In this document: piece by piece, positions 38,401 to 47,400 of the stretch
Layout of the letters: the number at the start of each line of letters is the position of its first letter
Numbering within the stretch: position 1 is the first letter of the stretch
From: Magicicada septendecula
Lineage: Eukaryota > Arthropoda > Insecta > Hemiptera > Cicadidae
Direction: 5' to 3'
Length of the DNA: 64,000 bases
Assembly (NCBI GenBank): GCA_034769895.1
Contig: CM068367.1
Coordinates: 123,913,927-123,977,926 of the forward strand
Notes under the pieces: generated by a model
Databases searched by the model: none
The model's input: the letters and a program-made list of their open reading frames with translations, nothing else
Told to the model about the DNA's origin: nothing
Program-made: the position numbers and the translations under genes

Positions 38401-41400
38401 GACTGTATGGGCTTAAGCCTGATGCTTGGGAATATTTAAAATGCACATGTTTTAGGTCATAAAAATGCTTGTTTTTATTAGCAATTTGAATTTGCACATG
38501 TAGTTGCCCTACAAATGGCAGCATTCACCTATTTCAGTTCAGCAGTAGTTTCTTTCAACCACCACCACAGCATGCTAGGAACTTGGTTTCATCTTTACAG
38601 ATTTATTAGATTCAATTTGACTTCTTATGTACAGTTAATTTGCCTGCAGTAAACAATATGTGAATAGACATATAACATCTCATATAAAACAGGATCTTAG
38701 TTTCTATAGTTTACATTTCCTTTACTTAATTACTTAAAATTGATTCATAAACATATGCTTTTCCTGTGTAATTTATATATTGTACAGATTGTCTGAAAAC
38801 CCCCTTTTATAGTCATATATTTAACCATAGTTTATGTTGTGCAGAATTTTGATGCAATACCTCATGTGTCGTCGGGAAGAGAAGGATTTTATGGTGGATC
38901 TGTCAGCTTGGCTGATTATTGCCCATATATACAGGAGTTCACATGGAGATCTAAAAATGTTGTGGTGCGAGGTAGTCACTGCCAATATCCAGAAAATAAC
39001 CCTCGTAAGTAAAAAGTGTTTAAGCTTTATATTAAGGTTATAGTGCATTATGTTGAAAATTAAAAATTTTCTTCAAATTGTGTTTGTATTTGTACTTTCT
39101 ATGAATATGTGCATCCATTCATACATTTAGAAGGCTACCTGATGCCATCTGGTTGTTATTAATATGACCTTTTCCGTTTATATTGTGAAGAATTGTTTTA
39201 AGTATTATCAGGATAAAACAAGAATATGAGTATAATCTTATTTGATGCTATTGTAACTTAGACTTAGAAAATTCATTGAGGAATACAGGAAAATGAATTT
39301 GGTTTAAATATAGGCAAAAATAAATCAGTGCCAATCAGAAGTCACCGAAAAGGACATACTTCAAAAGAAGGAGTCTATACAAAACACTTTCATGAATTCC
39401 GTGATTGATTGATAAAAAACTCACAGGATGGAACAACAGGCATTACTTTAATAGAAAAATAAACCATCTGTCTGCTAATTATAAAAGCTTTGTGACTCTT
39501 AATGTTTGTACAAAAACAGCTGTGAAATGGCCAAAACAACTAGTCAACAGTTATGAATATTGTCACATACAGCTAGAATAGGAAAAGAATTAGATACCTG
39601 TTTTCAACAAAAAAATTATTTTTGGGATGAGCCACATGGGTAGTCTATAAAAGAAAGAATAACTACTGAATGTAATAAGAGAAGTTATGGGTGCTCTAGA
39701 TATCTCATAATTATAAACTGCATAAGAGACTATTTTAATACACTCAGTTTATCAATTCATTAACCATAGAATACAAATCAAATGATAAACTTGCAATGAA
39801 GAAGTCGAAGAAGGCTGAAAAGAAGAAAGGGGAGTTGTATAGAAGGCATATTGAAGGCAGGTTAAAGGATAAAGAGAGAGGATTGTTAGACAGTTGTATG
39901 ACTGAGAGGTGTAGACTTTCAGAGAATGTTGAAAACCTTTGTGCCTCTGTGTAGAAAAAGCTATCTGCTACAGTAAAATATATTAATATTTTCTGTTATA
40001 GTCTATATGAATTTCAAAGCATTTAGTTTGTATTTCTGTAAATAAAAATAATAATATTAACTTACTAATGTATGATTTCAGACCGAGATAAGAATTTTGC
40101 ATTGGAATCTTATGGAGAAGATTCCCGTTGTTTTGATCATACCAACCAGATGTGGGAAGAAAGATCATGTCGTCAAGTGAGACAGTGGCAACACTGGGGT
40201 TCAGGATGTTATGAATTCCGGTGTTATGGAGGCCGTCTCCATGTTTTGGTAAGTTTATATAAACCATAGTTTAAACAGGGAATTAGGTCTCATTTATTTT
40301 AGTTGAAACAAGTCAAGGTATTTATACATAATTTTTTTATTAATATTAGTCAGGTTGAAAAAAAAAACAAATTTTATAGATTTGATCATAGTTCTCTTAT
40401 CTGTGGCTCTGTTGCTAAAGTTTTTTACAATTAAAATTTTACTATGATTTGTATCACCAAGTGTATGATGTATTTTATATTTTTGTCTAATGCTATATAG
40501 GCTTTGACCTAATAATTATACCTAAAGAACCTGAACACGACTTAATTAGGAAAGACAAAATTCTTAACTTATCCAGAAGCCTAATTTAATTTACCTAAAA
40601 ATAAGTTGTTTTTTGTGGGGCACTCTAAAATGTTCAAAAAGTTGGTATTAATACATAAATATAAGCAAAATGAGATATAAACAAAATGGAATTATTTTTA
40701 CTGTACATCATTTTACCTATTTTTCTTGCAAGAAGGTGCCTTGCAATTTTTATTTTTTCCTTTATCATATGTGTATAGGCTGTAATAATTTGGGGGGATT
40801 CATTCCTTGTGTTGCACTGTAGGTTTGACTTAAGGATGAGGCAAGCCTATTGGTGGAGAAAACCAACAATTTAGCTGATTATACAGGTTCATATTTAGGG
40901 TTTCAGTTAGGACTGAAGCCAGAGCAGGGAGTTGACATCAAATTCTGTTTGCAGTTCAGTAAAACTGCATCAAAGGCTTTCAAATGATTCAGCATGCTTT
41001 TGCAATGAAGCATTGAGTCTTGTGAGGTGTCTTTAGTGGCAGAATATTACTGAAAGATGAAGATAGGCGTATGAACATGACCTACAAAAATGTTAATAAA
41101 ATTGGGGAACTTGTACAAGGATTATCAGAGAACCACTCAGTACTTGTTGCCATCATTGATGAATTATACAAATTAGTACAGACAATTTCACGTCTGATTT
41201 GAATGTGCACTGCATTGCTTCAGAGTTTATTACCAGGATTCTCACCTTCCCCTGGTATCTTCCATCAATCTCAGGAACTGGGAGAGTCTCCTGAGTTAGC
41301 TCAAAAATGGTCCAAACACCATATCTCCCCAGCAATTTACCAATCCAGTTTGTTTCACCACTGATATATAGCTGTAAGCCCGACCCCACTGCCACTCATT

Positions 41401-44400
41401 CTACAGCTGGCCAGCCAGGTCTTCTCAGTCACAGTGACAGCATGTCTTCACCTCCTTGACAGCATGACTATTGGCATGCCAGGTGGTGTCAAGGTGCATA
41501 ATTTTTTCAGTAAGGTCCTGGAGCTTGCAAACATGCCATACAGTCAATGAGCATCTTCACCAATGCATACTTCTGCCTTGGGTGGTGACAAGATTCCTGG
41601 TGAAGATATCTGTTGGTGTGTGTTGGCTTATGGTGCACAGTATGGTCAAGGCTCCAGTTGGACCTTCTAAGGACCAAGAAATCTATTTAGAAAGGCCAGT
41701 TTGTCATCCATCTGCTTCTTCATCATGAACCAGATTCTTGGGTGAACACCACTAAGATGATTAAGAAAGTACACCAGTTCTTCTCTTTCCTATGATGCCA
41801 CTAAAATGCTAAGTGCAATGGTGCCCTGTGATAGTGTTGTCTACAAAGTGGAATCAACAACACTTTGACTTCAGCATTGCATTGTATTGCCACTCCTTCA
41901 AATCTATCCATATAGAAGTTCGTGATCACTGGGCTGAGAGGATTACCCATGGTGAGACCATCAGTCACCTCAAAGAAGGAACAGTCCCACTGGAAATATG
42001 TAGTAGTCAGCATGTTCTGCAACAATGCACAATGTTCTGCCATGATGCCCACAGGAAAAAGCTAACCAATCATCATGAGGACTTCCTGTATCCATACCAT
42101 AGTGAACAGCAAGACAATGTCAAAACTCACCAATAAGTCCACATGTCCCATATCATCCCATATGGAGTTGTGCTCCATATCTTCTCTATGAAGTGCAACA
42201 AATCGCATACAGAGGAATCTGTCTGCCTCATCCAGCTGGAGAGTTCCATGAAATGCTTCATCAGGGTGTAAGTCACAGAACAGCACTCACTGTTGGAGAA
42301 AGAGAAACAAACTCCTCCTTGTGATTCTTGGACAGTCATTTAACCTAGGGGCTAGTGCTTCAGAACATCACAGGGCCATCTTTAGCACCAGAGAAGGTCA
42401 CTGGTTCACCAGACCACAGCTCCAGTAGGATCCTGAAAAAGTTTCCTGTAGAACTCTGGTTTCAGCATCTGTTGAATCTTTTCTCTGTGGTCTTCAGTCG
42501 TCAAGACCACCATGGTACTTCACTTGATTGCAGCCAAGATGGTGATTAACTCATCTGCCCCCAAAGCCATCAGTGCCTTTGACTCTCCTACTGACAGATT
42601 AAATTTCAGTAGAGCAACCCTTGTTAGGACCCTGGTACTTCTTAATTCCCTAAACCACCATCTGTGGCAAACCCTAGATACCTGATTCAGCATTAGTGAT
42701 TATGTCCTCTACTAGTACCATCCTCGGAGTTATAACCAATTTTCTCCCCCTTAGCCAACAATGAGGTTTCATTTTTTGTTAGCCAATGGTTGGAAAGATT
42801 GATGACCATCCTCTGTCTCAAACAGATGACCAAGTTGTCCAATGGGAGAATCCATGGCCGGCTCTAGTAGAAGGCCGGATAATCAAATGTGGCAACATTC
42901 GAATAAGCTGATATGATCTCTTAATTTTTGTATTTCAGTAATCAAATCGTGTCATTTTTAATTGCTGGTTAACAGCAGTTTTATAATTCTTCATTTTTTC
43001 CAAGTTAATAGTTTATTATGTAAAATACTGTTATATTATTTAAGAAATATAATAATTAACTCATTCATATGATACAAATTCAATAATTCAAACAAAATTA
43101 ATTCATTAGGCCTAACACTAATTCACTAATTTCTTCAACTTAAAATGCATAGTACTAAGTGCACACAGACATATAATTTAGATTTAGCTATAAATAGACC
43201 TACTCATGATATTAGTAATACTATGAAATTAAATCAGAATTTAACATGTTCACTTTAGCTATTTTATTACACTATGCTTATAGGCCTCGGACCCAATGTA
43301 GCCACGTTTAATATTCCGGCCTCCTACTAGAGCCAGCCATCGCCAATCCCATGATAGTGTTCAATCTTTTTCTTCTGCTTCTCTGTAGTGGAGACCAGTG
43401 TCACTTCAAAAGTCCAAAAAGACATTCTGTCTAATTTATCCGAATCACGATGCTAGAAGAAGTTGCTATTTTGCAGATGGATGGCATGGTGCTCCCTATC
43501 AGTCAAAGGTAGTGTCCTTCACTCTTATGTAACCGCTTCACAAAATAGATCTTTCTGTGTGAGCAGAAATGTGGAAAGCTTGCAGAGATTGTCATGTGTG
43601 TTGTTGTCATTTATAGGTACCTGGGAATCTGATTTCTATGAAGAGGAACTACAAAAGTTTCTGCCTGCTGTATAAGAGCCTCAGGAATGGTGGAGCCTAT
43701 GTAGTTAATGGATAATATAAAGAGTAGAGAATCTGATATAAATATACGTTATAAAATAAATAACAAGATACCCTCATATGTTTACAATATCCTTGACCCT
43801 TACACTCCAAATTCATTGTCTGTAGAAGAAAGGATAGTTTATATTAATATAAATTGTTTTACAGGTTGGCAACCATTCATATACATGCTACTACGAAGGA
43901 CAAGAAATTGGTATCAGTATTATTGCCAATGAGTGGCTTCATAAAGGTGCTCTTGTTTGTCCACCTTGTGAGCAGCTATGTCAGGTAAGCTATAGTCGTT
44001 TAATTATCTACACTTCTCTTCGTCTATACAAAAAAGCATTAACATCATATTTATAATTTGTAAGTATATAAGTAAAACCTGTCTTAAGTGGCCACCCTTG
44101 GATCTCTGTAAAATGTGGCCGCTTAGAAAGGTGGCCCTTTAATGAAGGGTTGGCATGGGCAGTAACAGAACAGTACATTAAGTAAGGATGATCACCTGTA
44201 TCATTTTATTATGTACTTGCAGCATCATTTCTATTTACAGTATGTTTACAATGAAATTATACGTATGAAAAATAGTCTTGTAATGTGATTTGTTTCGCAG
44301 TAGCAGTTTTCTTGTAAATTGCATAATTTTCTACCAAACAGTATTGTGTACTGCACTGTTCCACAGCATTCTCCCCACATTCCTTATTGAGAGTAATGCA

Positions 44401-47400
44401 ATTATCTTCCACTACCTAGAAGTTTTTTTTTTATTTTGAGTGAACACGTTTAAACCACTCGTAAAGAATTTCATTTACTTGTCAACACTTTGATTCGCAT
44501 TTTCTTATTATGCCCCAATTCATATTGGATTCCGACTCTTTTCAAGTTTGGTCTTTATTTTGGATTATGCTGTTGATTTGTGTCCTTCCACATTTAAAAA
44601 CTTCGGGAAGTTTTCTTGCTGAAACCCCTTCTTCTGCTATAAATTCTGAATGTTCACTTGTAACTGAATGTTCACTTACTACTTTTCAACGTTATGGAGA
44701 AGTCATCAGTTTATTGTGTACAAATAACATTTTATACATTTAAAAGTATGCAGGTACATATGGCTAGATTGTTTACCTTATCTTTTAGTTGGGACAGGTA
44801 TAAACAGTACTTAAGTATTCTTAGAAATATGTATTGTCAAACTATTTTGTCTACTACATTGTATTCCAGATGACTGAACATGTAATAGGTGACCATTTAA
44901 TGGAAGGGAAATTTACATTGATCTTACAGAAAATAAAATCCTAAAATCCGTTCCTCAGAAAAGTGGCTGTTCAGTAAGGTGACCACTGAATAAAGGTGGC
45001 CGTTAGGTCAGGTTTTACTGTATACACATGTATATTGCAACAATACATATATTTGCATATTTGCCCAGGGCGGTATGTTTGTAAATATTTAGCATAGAAA
45101 ATATATGATGAACAGTTTTTAACAATATTATGCAGGCTAAGAATTGTCAGAAAGCGTACACCTGTCCCGCGAGTGAATACAATGCTTGTGTCTTTGTGTG
45201 TGTGAACGCAAGCTACGACAGGCAAAGTCTACGATGGGGTGATGCGTACAAATTGTTGGTTTGTCTGTAATCAGGTTTTAACCGGATAAAAATAAACTAA
45301 TTAATACATTTTAAACCTGTGAACAAAGACTTACTCCAATTATAAAAACACCATTACATTAAGGAATTTTTAACAAATATTGTGATGTAAAAGTATTGCA
45401 GAAATTTGCAATAATAAAGATGCTAGGTAATTTAAAGTTAATTACTACTGTAATTAAATAGTAGTTAATAAGTGTTATATGTGAGTGACCAGAAAAAAAT
45501 TACGCAAACGATGATATTGCTCGTGCTATGAGTATGTTTACGAAACCGCGAAAAAGAACCAAAAAGTGATTGGTAATTAAAAGGACGCTTTGCACGAAGT
45601 GACAATATCTAATAGGTCGAAAACAGTCCTGGACTTGTCAGATTGCTGTCCAATATAAATACCACCAGCAATTTTGGGGCGATCTCAGAGAGACTCAAGA
45701 TATCTTCACACAATGTCACGCTGCTGGTCTGCCAACCAAACATCTTTACCACACACACCAAGACTTATGGAGGAACTCTGGACCATCACAAACAACAAAC
45801 CGTAGAGACAGAGAACACAGCATCAGCATAATCATCATCATCAAATTCTCAGGATTCAGGACACACACACGCAACGGTAACATCGGCAGTACGCAGGTGA
45901 TGAATAAACAATTATATTTTTTGTTTGTGAAAAGAACTCTTAAAAAGAAACTCATATATGAACAGTAAAGACTTAAAGTTTTAAATATAATCATTGTACA
46001 GAAATTTAAATGGTAGTTAAAGAAAATAATTTAATTTAACAAGAAAATTTAAAAATACTAATCTTCTGTTATATGTTAAAATTTGGGTGTGTCAGTAGAA
46101 ATAAATCATAGGTTGGAAGTAAATGTTATATTTTGTTTATAGCAACAATTAGTTTTATTCTTGAGATTTAATATTATTTTTGTTTGTAAATGAGTTGCTA
46201 TTATTATTTAAAATTTGAGTCAAAGTCAGACACACTGAAATAAAAAGTGTTTAGATAATTTGTTTAACATGTCTTGTAAATTATAAGCTAGTAAGATTAT
46301 ATGGTTGTTTTTTTTTTATGCCATGAACAGCATAGAAGGTTATTGTATTTTTTTGTAAACTTATAAAAGATAATATTTTTTTTATAATTCAAAATTTTAA
46401 TATTTTCATATTTTCGATTAATATTAATAAATCATAAAATGATTATTTTGAAACGGTTTTAATTAATTATTTCATGTCATCAACATCTCACTCCTCTTTG
46501 AAAATTATTTTATTATTGTGCAACTACATATACTTGATCCAACAAGAATAAAAATCCTGCGACCTGGCCGGCGTAATACACTTCATAGATGCGTTGAGTA
46601 CATGGTAATATATTTGCGTATAATACTTGTAATGTTGCATAATAAATATATGTAGGGTGCGTCAGCTAAATCCGGACAAAACAATACATTCCGCACTCAG
46701 TCTCACAGACTCACCCATTTTGAGGTTATGCGCATCTTACACATACTGCTGGCTTACCTAAACGCCAACAATCGACTACTGCTGAAGTCAAATGTGGCGG
46801 GAAATTCAAATTGAATTTTGTCCGGATTTAGCTGACGCACCTGTACACACACATACAGATACATAATTTATTAATACAGTTTTAATTATATCTGTAGACA
46901 TTAATGGTCTAAGTTTGGTGTATGTATAGTGTTAGTAATGATTTAGGAAATTTACATTGGGATTACAGCAAGTGGTGGGGAGAATTGACCTATATAAGAC
47001 AGTGTTAGTGCTGGTGAATTGGCAGAACACACTTGCGCTGCTTACACCTTGATCATCGCCTCACCTGGCATACCCACAGTGAGATAGTTCACAAGTGAGT
47101 GTCTGTTCATCTGGGCTAACTGTTTCCAATACTGATTAGGCTGGTTATGACATGCAAATTGGGTAAAATGATTGTCGGCGCATACCTGCCTCCTGCCGGT
47201 CATTACTTATGCAGCCCTGGTCTAGATACCTGGTTGCACTGTGCATAAAATAAAGTTGCAAAGTGTCCTCAACAAGGGGCTTTGGCTAGCACGCACAGTC
47301 CCCCATAGATTCTCATCTCAGCTATTGAGAAGCAGATTTGGTGTGTGATCCTTGGACAACACCATGCAATGACTTACGCATAAGTTTAATGTACATGTGA

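Larger units (their letters stand above)
40249..43864. other. LMLN: LMLN intron containing Penelope-like relic and MITE
   Basis: A 3.6 kb intron with GT..AG borders. Outside the two elements described (40249-41150 and 43450-43864) it is AT-rich with no further recognisable content. Confidence 0.7.

Noticed and set aside
39290-39960. Decayed LINE in the intron at 39005-40081
   Set aside because: Some phrases look LINE-like in translation but no diagnostic RT block could be placed.
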